Shown here piece by piece: positions 36,650 to 45,047 of a stretch of DNA of 64,000 bases. Both the position numbers and the translations under genes were made by a program. The stretch lies in assembly GCF_014654365.1 (NCBI RefSeq), contig NZ_BNAY01000011.1, positions 124,001 to 188,000 on the forward strand, given 5' to 3'. This DNA is from Amycolatopsis oliviviridis (lineage in GTDB: Bacteria; Actinomycetota; Actinomycetes; Mycobacteriales; Pseudonocardiaceae). Within the stretch, counting starts at the first letter, position 1; each line of letters begins with the position of its first letter. A model generated the notes under the pieces. The model worked only from the letters and a program-made list of their open reading frames with translations, had not been told where the DNA came from and searched no databases.

Positions 36650-37378
36650 GAGATTGAAGGAGTAGCGCGAAGCCCGGTAGACGTGCCAGCCGTGTTCCAC
36701 GACCTTGCCGGAGTCGTCGTAGGTGGTGCGCCGCATGGTGAGCAGCGCCGCACCGGGCTTCTCGTCGAGCAGTTCGGCGTCCTCCTCGGTCGCCTGCCGG
36801 GCGCCGACGTTCTGCTGCGCGGCGTGCAACCGGACGCCCGCCGAGCGCAGTAGCTGGTAGAGCCCCTTGTCCCGCAGCTCGTCGTCGGCGGGGTCGATGA
36901 GGCCGTCGGGCAGGTAGTTGTTCATGATCGCCAGCGGTTGGCCGCCGGTCGACCGCACCCGCTTCAGCCGCCGGACATGGGTCAGGCCCGGTGTCTCGAG
37001 GTGCTCGATCGCCTCGTCGTCCGCGGGCTCGACCCGGTTGATCAGGACGACGGACTCCGGCCTGTCCCCGAGTTCGCTGAGGTCGTCGAAGAGGCTGCTC
37101 AGCCGCAGCGGGCGGGCGACCTTGGTGCGGACGACCTGCGTGCCGACACCGCGTTTGCGGACGAGCAATCCCTGGTTCACCAGTGACTGGATCGCCTGAC
37201 GGATGGTCGGGCGCGACAGATGCAGGCACGCGGCCAGATCCAGCTCGTTGTCCAGCCTGGCACCGTTCGGCAGCCTGCCGTCTTCGATCGCGGCGCCGAT
37301 CTGACGGGCGACCTGGGAGTACAGCGGCTCCGGGCCGTTCGGATCCACCACGATCTCGCCGGGCGCCCACGATTTCAT
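36629..37378 (-). CDS. GntR/HutC-family transcriptional regulator
   Basis: A 249-residue regulator with an N-terminal winged helix (PLYSQVARQIGAAIEDGRL, then ACLHLSRPTIRQAIQSLVNQGLLVRKRGVGT) and a C-terminal UTRA ligand domain (LRRLKRVRSTGGQPLAIMNNYLPDG-like core; AALLTMRRTTYDDSGK). It is divergent from the aldolase/dehydrogenase operon, and a TATGNC repeat lies between them, so it is most likely the repressor of that operon with an inositol- or sugar-derived ligand. Start ATG 37378. Confidence 0.92.
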   Translation of the reverse strand: MKSWAPGEIVVDPNGPEPLYSQVARQIGAAIEDGRLPNGARLDNELDLAACLHLSRPTIRQAIQSLVNQGLLVRKRGVGTQVVRTKVARPLRLSSLFDDLSELGDRPESVVLINRVEPADDEAIEHLETPGLTHVRRLKRVRSTGGQPLAIMNNYLPDGLIDPADDELRDKGLYQLLRSAGVRLHAAQQNVGARQATEEDAELLDEKPGAALLTMRRTTYDDSGKVVEHGWHVYRASRYSFNLSLTNNV

Positions 37379-37404
37379 GCGCGGAGCCTACCGCGACCGA
37401 CCAC

Positions 37405-37432
37405 TATGACCTTATGTCCATATGTCTTGACA
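37405..37432 (+). promoter_or_regulatory. GntR operator candidate with -35 box
   Basis: TATGAC (37405), TATGTC (37413) and TATGTC (37421) repeat at exact 8-base steps and run into TTGACA (37427-37432). Bound repressor would cover the -35 element of the operon. The -10 is not obvious. Confidence 0.65.
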
Positions 37433-37488
37433 AAGTCTTCGGGCTCTTGCGATGGTCGAAGGACCACGCGAGCCGGGAGGTACGGAAG

Positions 37489-38358
37489 GTGTCGGACACA
37501 GTGCGCCGGATAGTCGCCGCGAGGGTGCGCGATCCGGAGGCCATCGCCGCGGCCGCGGCCACCCGGGTCCGGGCGAAATCGCCGTTCAACGACAAGGGCC
37601 GCACGATGATCATCGCGGCCGACCATCCGGCGCGGGGCGCGAACGGTGTCGGCGCCGACCCGCTCGCGATGGCCGACCGCGGCGAGCTGCTGGACCGCCT
37701 CGGCCTCGCCCTGGAACGGCCCGGGGTCACCGGGGTGCTGGCGACGCCGGACGTCATCGACGACCTGCTGCTCCTCGGCGCCCTCGAAGGCAAGACCGTC
37801 ATCGGCTCGATGAACCGCACCGGCCTCGCGGGATCGAGTTTCGAGATCGACGATCGGTTCGCCTGCTACGACGCCGAAACGATCGAGCGGATGCGGTTCG
37901 ACGGCGGCAAGACGCTCACCAGGATCTGCCTGGCCGACCCGGCCACACCGAGCGTCCTGGAGAACACCGCGAAGGCGGTCAACGAACTCGCCGACCGGAA
38001 ACTGATCGCGATGGTCGAGCCGTTCGTCGCGGACTGGGTCGACGGGCGCCTGCGCAACGACCTCTCCCCCGAGGCCGTGATCCGCTCCATCACCATCGCC
38101 TCCGCGCTCGGCCGTTCGTCGGCCCACACCTGGCTGAAACTCCCGGTGGTGAAGGACATGGAGCGGGTGCTGGCCGCCTCGACGCTGCCCGCCGTCCTGC
38201 TGGGCGGCGAGGTCAAGGATCCCGACGCCGCGTTCGCCGCCTGGCAGCGCGCGCTCGCACTGCCGACCGTGCAAGGCCTCGTGGTCGGCCGGTCCCTGCT
38301 CTACCCGCACGACGGCGACGTCGCCAAGGCCGTCGACACCGCCGTCGGCCTGCTGTGA
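37489..38358 (+). CDS. Cgl0158-family (beta/alpha)8-barrel aldolase
   Basis: A 289-residue barrel protein similar to Cgl0158 of the Corynebacterium inositol cluster, related to class I DeoC/FbaB-type aldolases. TMIIAADHPARGANG, IGSMNRTGLAG, FDGGKTLTRI and SSAHTWLKLPVV are the strand ends around the site; the last carries the likely Schiff-base lysine. It would cleave a deoxy-ketose phosphate from inositol or deoxy-sugar breakdown. GTG 37489 has GGGAGG 8 bases ahead; the open frame continues upstream through non-coding sequence. It is followed by the semialdehyde dehydrogenase gene after 20 bases. Confidence 0.85.
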   Translation: MSDTVRRIVAARVRDPEAIAAAAATRVRAKSPFNDKGRTMIIAADHPARGANGVGADPLAMADRGELLDRLGLALERPGVTGVLATPDVIDDLLLLGALEGKTVIGSMNRTGLAGSSFEIDDRFACYDAETIERMRFDGGKTLTRICLADPATPSVLENTAKAVNELADRKLIAMVEPFVADWVDGRLRNDLSPEAVIRSITIASALGRSSAHTWLKLPVVKDMERVLAASTLPAVLLGGEVKDPDAAFAAWQRALALPTVQGLVVGRSLLYPHDGDVAKAVDTAVGLL

Positions 38359-38378
38359 ACACCCGTGGAGGGCAACAC

Positions 38379-39875
38379 GTGAAGACCATCGACCACTGGA
38401 TCAACGGCACCGCGACCACGGCGGGCTCCACCCGCACCGCCCCGGTGTACGACCCGGCCGCGGGAAAGGCGCGTGCGGAGGTGCTCCTCGCCGAACCGTC
38501 CGATGTGGACACCGCGGTGGCCGCCGCCGGCAAGGCGTTCGAGTCGTGGGGTGATTCGTCGCTGTCGCAGCGGACCAGGGTGATGTTCGCCTTCCGCGAG
38601 TTGCTGGTGAAGCACGAGGACGAGCTCGCGCGGATCATCTCCTCCGAACACGGCAAGGTGCTCGACGACGCGCGCGGCGAGATCGTCCGCGGCCGCGAGA
38701 TCGTCGAGTACGCCTGCGGCATCGCCGACGCGCTGAAAGGCGGCTTCTCCGACCAGGTCTCGCGGGACGTGGACGTGCACGACTTCCGGCAGCCGCTCGG
38801 CGTCGTCGCCGGGATCACGCCGTTCAACTTCCCGATCATGGTCCCGCTGTGGATGCACCCGATCGCCATCGCGACCGGCAACACGTTCGTACTCAAGCCC
38901 AGCGAGCGGGTCCCGTCCGCGTCCCGGCTGGTCGCCGAGCTGTACGCCGAAGCGGGTCTTCCCGACGGCGTGTTCAACGTGGTCAACGGGGACAAGGTCG
39001 CCGTCGACGCGATCCTGGAGCATCCCGGCGTCTCCGCCGTGTCGTTCGTCGGGTCGACCCCCATCGCCAAGTACGTCCACGAACGCGCGACGGCCACCGG
39101 CAAACGCGTGCAGGCGCTGGGCGGGGCCAAGAACCACGCCGTCGTCCTGCCCGACGCCGACCTCGAATACGCCGCGAACCACCTCACGGCGGCCGCGTTC
39201 GGCTCCGCCGGGCAGCGCTGCATGGCGATCTCCATCGGCGTCGCCGTCGGTTCGGCGGGCGACGGGCTCATCGAGATCCTCAAGCGCAAGGCGGCCGAGA
39301 TCAAGGTCGGCCCCGGTCACGACGCCGGCAACGACATGGGCCCCGTCGTCACCGAGGCCGCACGGCAGCGGGTGATCGACTCCGTCGCCCTCGGCGCGGA
39401 GCAGGGCGCGACCGTGGTGGTCGACGGCCGGGAGCTGCGCGTCGCCGGTCACGAGGGCGGGTTCTTCGTCGGACCGTCCCTTTTGGACAACGTGACCACC
39501 GGGATGTCCGCCTACCGCGACGAGATCTTCGGTCCGGTGCTCGGGATCGTGCGGGTGGACACCTTGGACGAGGCGATCGCGCTGATCAACGCGAACCCGT
39601 ACGGCAACGGGGCGGCCGTCTTCACCGGCAGTGGAGAGGCGGCGCGGCGGTTCCAGCGGGAGGTGAAGGTCGGCATGATCGGGGTGAACGTGCCCATCCC
39701 GGTGCCGATGTCGTACTACTCCTTCGGCGGCTGGAAGGACTCGCTCATCGGGGACAGCCCGATCCACGGCCCGGCGGGTGTCCGGTTCTACACGCGGGCG
39801 AAGGTCGTCACGACGCGGTGGCCGCACAGTGCGGGACCCGGGGCCTCTGGTTTCAACTTCCCGACTTCGAGCTGA
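38379..39875 (+). CDS. mmsA: CoA-acylating methylmalonate-semialdehyde dehydrogenase
   Basis: A 498-residue aldehyde dehydrogenase of the MmsA/IolA group: FNFPIMVPLWMHPIAIATGN, PSERVPSAS, catalytic Cys in SAGQRCMAI and the C-terminal PMSYYSFGGWKDS. It oxidises malonate or methylmalonate semialdehyde with NAD and CoA, giving acetyl- or propionyl-CoA and CO2, the last step of inositol or valine catabolism. GTG 38379 has GGAGG 8 bases before it. Pairing with the Cgl0158 gene favours inositol, but no other iol gene is in the window. Confidence 0.93.
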   Translation: MKTIDHWINGTATTAGSTRTAPVYDPAAGKARAEVLLAEPSDVDTAVAAAGKAFESWGDSSLSQRTRVMFAFRELLVKHEDELARIISSEHGKVLDDARGEIVRGREIVEYACGIADALKGGFSDQVSRDVDVHDFRQPLGVVAGITPFNFPIMVPLWMHPIAIATGNTFVLKPSERVPSASRLVAELYAEAGLPDGVFNVVNGDKVAVDAILEHPGVSAVSFVGSTPIAKYVHERATATGKRVQALGGAKNHAVVLPDADLEYAANHLTAAAFGSAGQRCMAISIGVAVGSAGDGLIEILKRKAAEIKVGPGHDAGNDMGPVVTEAARQRVIDSVALGAEQGATVVVDGRELRVAGHEGGFFVGPSLLDNVTTGMSAYRDEIFGPVLGIVRVDTLDEAIALINANPYGNGAAVFTGSGEAARRFQREVKVGMIGVNVPIPVPMSYYSFGGWKDSLIGDSPIHGPAGVRFYTRAKVVTTRWPHSAGPGASGFNFPTSS

Positions 39876-39895
39876 CCGCCGCTCCCCGGCGCGAG

Positions 39896-39950
39896 TGTCA
39901 TGAAAGGGCCGTTCCTGACGTTTTTCGTCAGGAACGGCCCTTTCATGACA
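39896..39950. repeat. 25-base-arm perfect inverted repeat (TGTCATGAAAGGG family)
   Basis: Arms 39896-39920 and 39926-39950, loop TTTTT. It lies between the convergent mmsA and amino acid permease genes. The outer 19 bases equal those at 21358-21376; the inner CTGACG/CGTCAG stem replaces AGGACA/TGTCCT yet pairs perfectly. Confidence 0.93.
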
Positions 39951-39963
39951 TCCGGAGTGAGGG

Positions 39964-41355
39964 TCAGCCCACCTCGTGCCGCTGCTGCCGCTTCCCGACG
40001 ATCCGCCATCCGACCGCCAGCACCACGACCAGCACCGGGATCGAGTAGAACGCGATCTTCTCCGCACCGTCGGAGAAGCCCATCAGGACCACGACCAGCG
40101 CGAGGAAGCCCAGCGTCGCCCAGCCGCTGTAGGGCGCCCACGGCATCCGGTAGGACGGCCGTTCCAGCTCTCCGCGCAGCGCCGCCTGACGCAGCCGCAT
40201 CTGGCAGAAGATCAGCGTCGCCCAGGTCGTGATCACGCCGAGCGAGGCGATCGCGATCGCGATGTCGAAGGCGTCCTTCGGCACCAGGTAGTTGAGCACC
40301 ACGCCCAGCACGTAGGCGCCGGAGGTGAACAGGATGCCGCCGTAGGGCACGTGACGGCTGCTCATCTTGCCGACGAACCTCGGCGCCTCGCCCTTGTCCG
40401 CCAGCGCACGCAGGATGCGGCCGGTCGAGTAGAGGCCGGAGTTGCAGCTCGACAGCGCGGCAGTGAGCACGACCGCGTTCATCACGTCGCCGATACCCGG
40501 GATTCCGAGGCGGGTGAAGACGGTGACGAACGGGCTCTCGCCGCCGTTGTAGAACGGCCACGGCAGCAGCATCGCGAGCAGCAGCACGGAGCCCACGTAG
40601 AACACGCCGATCCGCCAGACCACGCCGTTGATCGCCTTCGGCAGCACCTTGCGGGCGTCCTTGGTCTCACCGGCGGCGATGCCGACGACCTCGATCGCCG
40701 AGTAGGCGAAGATGACCGCCTGCAGGGTCATCAGGGCGATGCCGATACCCGCCGGGAAGAATCCATTGTGGGCGGTCAGGTTGTGCACGCCTGCCGTGGT
40801 GCCACCGATGTCGGCGCTGGTGAGCACCAGCCCGAGGGCGGTGACCAGGAAGACCACGATGGCCAGCACCTTGACCACCGAGAACCAGAATTCCAGCTCG
40901 CCGAACAGCTTCACCGAAAGCAGGTTCACCGCCAGCAGCACGCCGAGGGCGACCAGCGCGGTGATCCACTGTGGAACGTCGGGCAGCCATTTGTGCACGT
41001 AGATCGCCACCGCGGTGATCTCCGCGATACCGGTCATCGCCCAGTTCACCCAGTACATCCAGCCGGAGGCGAAGCCCGCCCACGGCCCGATGAACTTGCG
41101 GGCGTAGGTGACGAAACTGCCGGAAGTCGGCTCGTGCAGCACGAGCTCACCGAGGGCGCGCATCACGAAGTACGCGGCGATACCGCAGAGCGCGTACGAC
41201 AGGACCAGCGACGGCCCGACCTGGTGGAGCTTGCCACCGGCACCGAGGAACAGCCCGACGCCGATCGCGCCGCCGATGGCGATCATCTGCACTTGGCGGT
41301 TGCCCAGTGCTTTTGAGTAGCTTTCACCTTTTTCGGTGAGCAGCGAGGAATCCAT
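39964..41355 (-). CDS. amino acid permease (L-asparagine/GABA permease type)
   Basis: A 463-residue, 12-segment transporter of the amino acid transporter family. The first segment IAIGGAIGVGLFLGAGGKL and the EPTSGSFVTYARKFIGPW loop are typical of AnsP/GabP-type proton symporters; AYSAIEVVGIAAGETKDARKVLPKAIN is the cytosolic loop signature. Sequence feel is closest to mycobacterial L-asparagine permeases. ATG 41355 is divergent from the glutaminase gene, 170 bases away, consistent with a shared role in amide amino acid use. Confidence 0.9.
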   Translation of the reverse strand: MDSSLLTEKGESYSKALGNRQVQMIAIGGAIGVGLFLGAGGKLHQVGPSLVLSYALCGIAAYFVMRALGELVLHEPTSGSFVTYARKFIGPWAGFASGWMYWVNWAMTGIAEITAVAIYVHKWLPDVPQWITALVALGVLLAVNLLSVKLFGELEFWFSVVKVLAIVVFLVTALGLVLTSADIGGTTAGVHNLTAHNGFFPAGIGIALMTLQAVIFAYSAIEVVGIAAGETKDARKVLPKAINGVVWRIGVFYVGSVLLLAMLLPWPFYNGGESPFVTVFTRLGIPGIGDVMNAVVLTAALSSCNSGLYSTGRILRALADKGEAPRFVGKMSSRHVPYGGILFTSGAYVLGVVLNYLVPKDAFDIAIAIASLGVITTWATLIFCQMRLRQAALRGELERPSYRMPWAPYSGWATLGFLALVVVLMGFSDGAEKIAFYSIPVLVVVLAVGWRIVGKRQQRHEVG

Positions 41356-41525
41356 GGTTGCCAGACGCTAGAGCGTGTGCGGCAGGTCACCAACAGTGCT
41401 AAGGAAGACTTAAGGTGTGCGGGACGTCACTCTAGTGGTTTTACTGGAATTTCCCTTTTCGATTTGACAAATTCACGCGCGAACCCCGATCTTCGCGCGC
41501 GCGAGCCGCCTCCTACGCTACGGCC

Positions 41526-42431
41526 GTGGACCTCGCAGCGCTGCTGGACCGGATCGCCGACGACGTCGCGCCGGAGATCGGCCGCGGCGCCGTCGCGGAC
41601 TACATCCCCGCCCTGGCCAGGGTCGAGCCGCGGCGGTTCGGCATGGCGGTGGCCGAAGTGGACGGTGGCTTGCACGGGGTCGGCGACTGGCGGGTGCCAT
41701 TCTCCATCCAGAGCATGTCGAAGGTCTTCACCCTGGCGCTCGCGCTCTCCCACGGCGACGGCCTGTGGGCACGGGTGGGCCGTGAGCCGTCCGGCAACCC
41801 GTTCAACTCGCTCGTGCAGCTGGAGAACGAGGACGGGATCCCCCGCAATCCGTTCATCAACGCCGGCGCGCTCGTGGTGACCGACGAATTGGCGCACCAC
41901 GGCGACGCGGCGGAAACGCTGCTGCGGTTCTTCCGCGGCGAAAGCGGCCGCGCGGACATCGGGATCGACGCCGAGGTCGCCACGTCGGAGGCGGAGAACG
42001 CCGACCGCAACCGCGCGCTCGCGTATTTCATGGCGTCCTATCGGAACATGCGCCATCCGGTGCCCGCGGTCCTCGACCAGTACGTGCGCCAGTGCTCGAT
42101 CGCGATGACTTGCGCGGACGTCGCGCGCTCCGCGGTGTTCCTCGCCCGCCACGGCGTCCGCAACGACGGCACCAGGCTGCTCGGCCTGAGCGCGGCCAAG
42201 CGGATCAACGCGGTCATGCTGACCTGCGGCACCTACGACGCGGCGGGCGAATTCGCCTACCGTGTCGGGCTTCCCGGCAAAAGCGGTGTCGGCGGCGGCA
42301 TCGTCGCGATCGTCCCGGGCCGCTGCGCGGTCTGCGTGTGGAGCCCCTGCCTGGACGCGCGAGGCAACTCCGTCGCGGGCGTCGCGGCACTCGACCGGTT
42401 CACCACCCTGACCGGCTGGTCGATCTTCTGA
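41526..42431 (+). CDS. glsA: glutaminase (GlsA type)
   Basis: A 301-residue serine-dependent beta-lactamase-fold glutaminase. The SxxK catalytic pair is Ser63/Lys66 in SIQSMSKVF; NPFNSLVQLE, NPFINAGAL and the C-terminal GKSGVGGGIVAIVPG are family motifs. It hydrolyses glutamine to glutamate and ammonia in the cytosol. Starts at GTG 41526 with no ribosome site, probably leaderless. Next to the divergent amino acid permease it may handle imported amides. Confidence 0.95.
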   Translation: MDLAALLDRIADDVAPEIGRGAVADYIPALARVEPRRFGMAVAEVDGGLHGVGDWRVPFSIQSMSKVFTLALALSHGDGLWARVGREPSGNPFNSLVQLENEDGIPRNPFINAGALVVTDELAHHGDAAETLLRFFRGESGRADIGIDAEVATSEAENADRNRALAYFMASYRNMRHPVPAVLDQYVRQCSIAMTCADVARSAVFLARHGVRNDGTRLLGLSAAKRINAVMLTCGTYDAAGEFAYRVGLPGKSGVGGGIVAIVPGRCAVCVWSPCLDARGNSVAGVAALDRFTTLTGWSIF

Positions 42432-42505
42432 GCCTCAGGTGGGGGCTCGCGCGTCTGCGGGCTTTGGGGCGAGGGGGTCGGCCCAGCGCTGTCCGGCGTT
42501 CCAGT

Positions 42506-42558
42506 GTTGCGAAAGCCACTTTCACAACGTTGAAGGTTGCGAAAGTGGCTTTCGCAAC
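42506..42558. repeat. inverted repeat of the GTGAAAG/CTTTCAC family
   Basis: Arms 42506-42528 and 42536-42558 pair at 22 of 23 positions around GTTGAAG. The sequence is nearly that of the 34923-34979 element with the G/A positions of the two arms exchanged (GTTGCGAAAG...TTTCACAAC). It lies 75 bases after glsA and 82 bases before the next gene on the same strand. Confidence 0.9.
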
Positions 42559-42639
42559 GCCCTCCTGCCGGCGCCACGCCCGGTACAGCACGTTCGCCTG
42601 CCCCCTGTTTAACCCCTCGCTGAGAGGGAAGCCGCCGGT

Positions 42640-43125
42640 GTGCAGACGTTTCTTCCGTGCGCCGGCTTCCGAGCCTCCGCTTCCGTCCTTGACCAGCGGA
42701 GACTCGGCAAACAGCGCGTAGAGACGATCCAGGTGCTGCGGGCACTGACGGTGCCGGGTTACGGCTGGCGTCATCACCCGGCCGCGGCGATGTGGGCGGG
42801 TTACGAAGAGGCCCTCGTCCGGTACGGCTTCGACATCTGCGAGGCCTGGTGCGAAACCGGCCGCCAGGACACCTGCCACGAAACGCTGCGGCTCGACCTG
42901 CTCCGCACCACCGGGCTTGACGTGATCCGCACCCAAGCCCAGCTCGAGGACGCGAAGGAGCTTCCACCGTGGCTCGGCGACGCCGGCTTTCATCGCAGCC
43001 ATCAGTCGGCCCTCGTCCGCAAGCAGCCCGAGCACTACCGCCCGAGTTTCCCCGACGTACCTGACGACCTGCCCTACGTCTGGCCCGCGTCGGACCGTCC
43101 ACGCAGGACACCGAAGGAGGAGTGA
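42640..43125 (+). CDS. MSMEG_6728-type conserved protein
   Basis: A 161-residue protein beginning MQTFLPCAGFRASASVLD and LGKQRVETIQVLRALT, then GWRHHPAAAMWAGYEEAL. This is the conserved pattern of the MSMEG_6728/TIGR02328 family, related by annotation to pyrimidine-dimer glycosylase-like proteins; the N-terminal LDQRRLGKQR and HHPA motifs could form a nucleic-acid site. Activity is not established. GTG 42640 has only a weak upstream AG run (GAGAGGGAAG, 11 bases). The next gene starts 3 bases after its stop. Confidence 0.75.
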   Translation: MQTFLPCAGFRASASVLDQRRLGKQRVETIQVLRALTVPGYGWRHHPAAAMWAGYEEALVRYGFDICEAWCETGRQDTCHETLRLDLLRTTGLDVIRTQAQLEDAKELPPWLGDAGFHRSHQSALVRKQPEHYRPSFPDVPDDLPYVWPASDRPRRTPKEE

Positions 43126-43127
43126 CG

Positions 43128-43337
43128 ATGACGAACGAATTCCGCAAAGGTGACAAGGTCCGCTGGAACAGTCACGGCGGGCGAGGTGAAGGTGAGGTCC
43201 TGAGGAAGATCACCTCGGACACCGAGGCGGGCGGCCGCACCGTACGCGCGTCCAAAGAGGAACCGCAGTACCTGGTCCGCAGCGAGAAGAGCGGCGGCGA
43301 AGCGGTCCACAAGCCCGAGGCCCTGGAGAAGATGTGA
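43128..43337 (+). CDS. HVA1/DUF2945 TUDOR-like small protein
   Basis: A 69-residue protein of the hypervirulence-associated TUDOR (DUF2945) type: FRKGDKVRWNSHGGRGEGEV, then a basic strand and YLVRSEKSGGEAVHKPEAL. It folds as a small SH3-like barrel, probably a stress protein that meets nucleic acid or protein tails. GGAGG lies 8 bases before ATG 43128, preferred over GTG 43122. The stop overlaps the DUF3140 start by four bases; the two families are often paired. Confidence 0.85.
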   Translation: MTNEFRKGDKVRWNSHGGRGEGEVLRKITSDTEAGGRTVRASKEEPQYLVRSEKSGGEAVHKPEALEKM

Positions 43338-43660
43338 ACGACGACAAGGACGTCCACACCGAGTTCGGCGAAGCGGTCAACATGACCGCGGGCGAACTCG
43401 AGAAGTGGCTGAAGACCGACGAATCCCGGCAGGCCGGGCAGCACAAGAGCGGAGGTGAGTCGGTCGGCCACGAATCGGGCCGCCGGATCGTCTCGATCCT
43501 GCGCGCGAAGAGGGCGGACCTGTCCGAAGCGGACGAGAAGCACATGCGCAAGGTCGTCGGCTACGTGCACCGTCACCTCGCGCAGCGACCTTCGGGCGAC
43601 GTCGAGGACACGACCTGGCGTCACTCCCTGATGAACTGGGGTCACGACCCGTGCAAGTAG
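43334..43660 (+). CDS. DUF3140 protein
   Basis: A 108-residue helical protein with MTAGELEKWLKTDESRQAGQ, GGESVGHESGRRIVSIL and KVVGYVHRHLAQRP, the DUF3140 pattern, closing with HSLMNWGHDP. The family is found with the DUF2945 protein and is thought to be stress-linked; no activity is known. It starts with GTG 43334, overlapping the DUF2945 stop, and converges end to end with the next minus-strand gene (1 base between stops). Confidence 0.87.
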   Translation: MNDDKDVHTEFGEAVNMTAGELEKWLKTDESRQAGQHKSGGESVGHESGRRIVSILRAKRADLSEADEKHMRKVVGYVHRHLAQRPSGDVEDTTWRHSLMNWGHDPCK

Positions 43661-43661
43661 C

Positions 43662-44078
43662 TCAGGTGGAGGGCTCGCCCATCTCGTGTCCCGGCCGCCC
43701 CTCGGTCCGCCGTCGCCGCTTGATGCGTTCCTCGTGCAGATGCCGCCGTCCCCCGGTCAGGTCACCGGTGACGTCCCGCGTCATCCCGCGGAAGGCCGCG
43801 TAATAACCGTCGTCGTATTCCTCGATCAGCTGGAAGGTCCACCGCTCCGGCAGCACGTTGAGCCCGATCAGCTCGGTCCGGATCCGCTCGGCCCACTCGG
43901 GATGCCCGGCTTTCGCGAGCGCCTCGGCGGCCTCGTCGAGCGCGAAGTCGGCGCTTCCCGTCAGATGGTGGAAGGCGTACAGGTGTCCTCGCGCCTGCTC
44001 GACCGTTTCGAGCGCGGCGACCAGCTTTCCGACCGCGTCGACGGTCGCGTCCTCAGGTTCCGAACGTGATTCCGGCAT
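43662..44078 (-). CDS. conserved actinobacterial protein of unknown function
   Basis: A 138-residue soluble, helical, acidic protein with a basic tail. LVAALETVEQARGHLYAFHHL, RTELIGLNVLPERWTFQLIE and EYDDGYYAAFRG look conserved, and the tail HEERIKRRRRTEGRP is charged. I recognise the pattern from actinobacterial hypothetical proteins but cannot name a domain. ATG 44078 is taken as the start; the frame is open far upstream through the LysR gene, which is a shadow. It ends 1 base from the DUF3140 stop. Confidence 0.7.
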   Translation of the reverse strand: MPESRSEPEDATVDAVGKLVAALETVEQARGHLYAFHHLTGSADFALDEAAEALAKAGHPEWAERIRTELIGLNVLPERWTFQLIEEYDDGYYAAFRGMTRDVTGDLTGGRRHLHEERIKRRRRTEGRPGHEMGEPST

Positions 44079-44107
44079 GCGGGGGTAATTCCCCGGAGCT
44101 GGCGCTT

Positions 44108-44965
44108 CTACACCCCGTCGGCGGCGATCCGGGCGAACGAGCGGATCAGCGGGTTCTCCCGTTCGGTCACCCAGGCGACGACCAGGGGGCTCGGCGGCAT
44201 GTCGGTCAGGGGGACCCAGGTGAGCCCGTCGGGAAGGGCGTGCCCGAGGGGCGCGATCCCGGCCGAGCCGTTCCACAGGACGGCCTGAAGACATTCGCTG
44301 ACCGTGCGGACCACCGGGCCGGCTGGCCGCTCGCCGAGGGGCGCGGCCCCGTTCCAGTACGCGCGCCACAGCGGGTCCGTCCCCTCCGGCAGCTGGAACC
44401 AGGGCCGGTCGGCGACGTCGGCCAGCCGGAGCGACTCGCGGCCGGCGAGCGGGTCTCCGGTGCGCAGGACGAGGCCGACCGGGTCGGAGCGCAGGACGCG
44501 GACGCTGATCCCGGTCTCGTCGAACGGCGACCGGGTCAGCGCGACGTCGGCGAGCCCGGCGCGCAGGCCGGTGGTGGGATCGGTGAAATCCGCCTCGCGG
44601 AACCGGATCGCGACCTCGGGATGCCGTCGCCGGAACTCCGCGGCCAGCCGGGTGCCCGCCTCCCCCGCTCCATCTGCGAGAGTGCCGACGGTGAGCGTCG
44701 CGGGCCCCGCCGCCGCCGTCACGCGAGCGCGGGCGAGGTCGGCCTGGTCCAGCAGGGTGCGGGCCTCGGCGTACAGGGTGGTTCCGGCCGCGGTGGGTTC
44801 GACGCCGGCGGCCGAGCGGAGCAGCAGGACGACACCCAGGTCGTTCTCCAGCTGCCGGATGGCGCGGCTCAGCGGCGGCTGGGTCATGTGCAGCCGCGCG
44901 GCGGCCCGGCCGAAGTGCCTCTCCTCGGCGACGGCCACGAAGTAGCGCAGCAAACGAAGCTCCAT
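44108..44965 (-). CDS. LysR-family transcriptional regulator
   Basis: A 285-residue regulator. The helix-turn-helix is at RHFGRAAARLHMTQPPLSRAIRQLE (residues 17-41), followed by a long effector domain ending VTERENPLIRSFARIA. It is divergent from the MBL hydrolase gene with 82 bases between starts, the standard LysR-target layout, so the hydrolase is the likely target. ATG 44965 (MELRLLRYFVAV) is the conserved LysR start. Confidence 0.92.
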   Translation of the reverse strand: MELRLLRYFVAVAEERHFGRAAARLHMTQPPLSRAIRQLENDLGVVLLLRSAAGVEPTAAGTTLYAEARTLLDQADLARARVTAAAGPATLTVGTLADGAGEAGTRLAAEFRRRHPEVAIRFREADFTDPTTGLRAGLADVALTRSPFDETGISVRVLRSDPVGLVLRTGDPLAGRESLRLADVADRPWFQLPEGTDPLWRAYWNGAAPLGERPAGPVVRTVSECLQAVLWNGSAGIAPLGHALPDGLTWVPLTDMPPSPLVVAWVTERENPLIRSFARIAADGV

Positions 44966-45047
44966 CACCAGCGATGATACCCAGCCGGTATCGGGCCGAG
45001 GAGATCGGTCTTGGACGGCGGGCCGACAGCGGCGCGACAGTGGGGTC

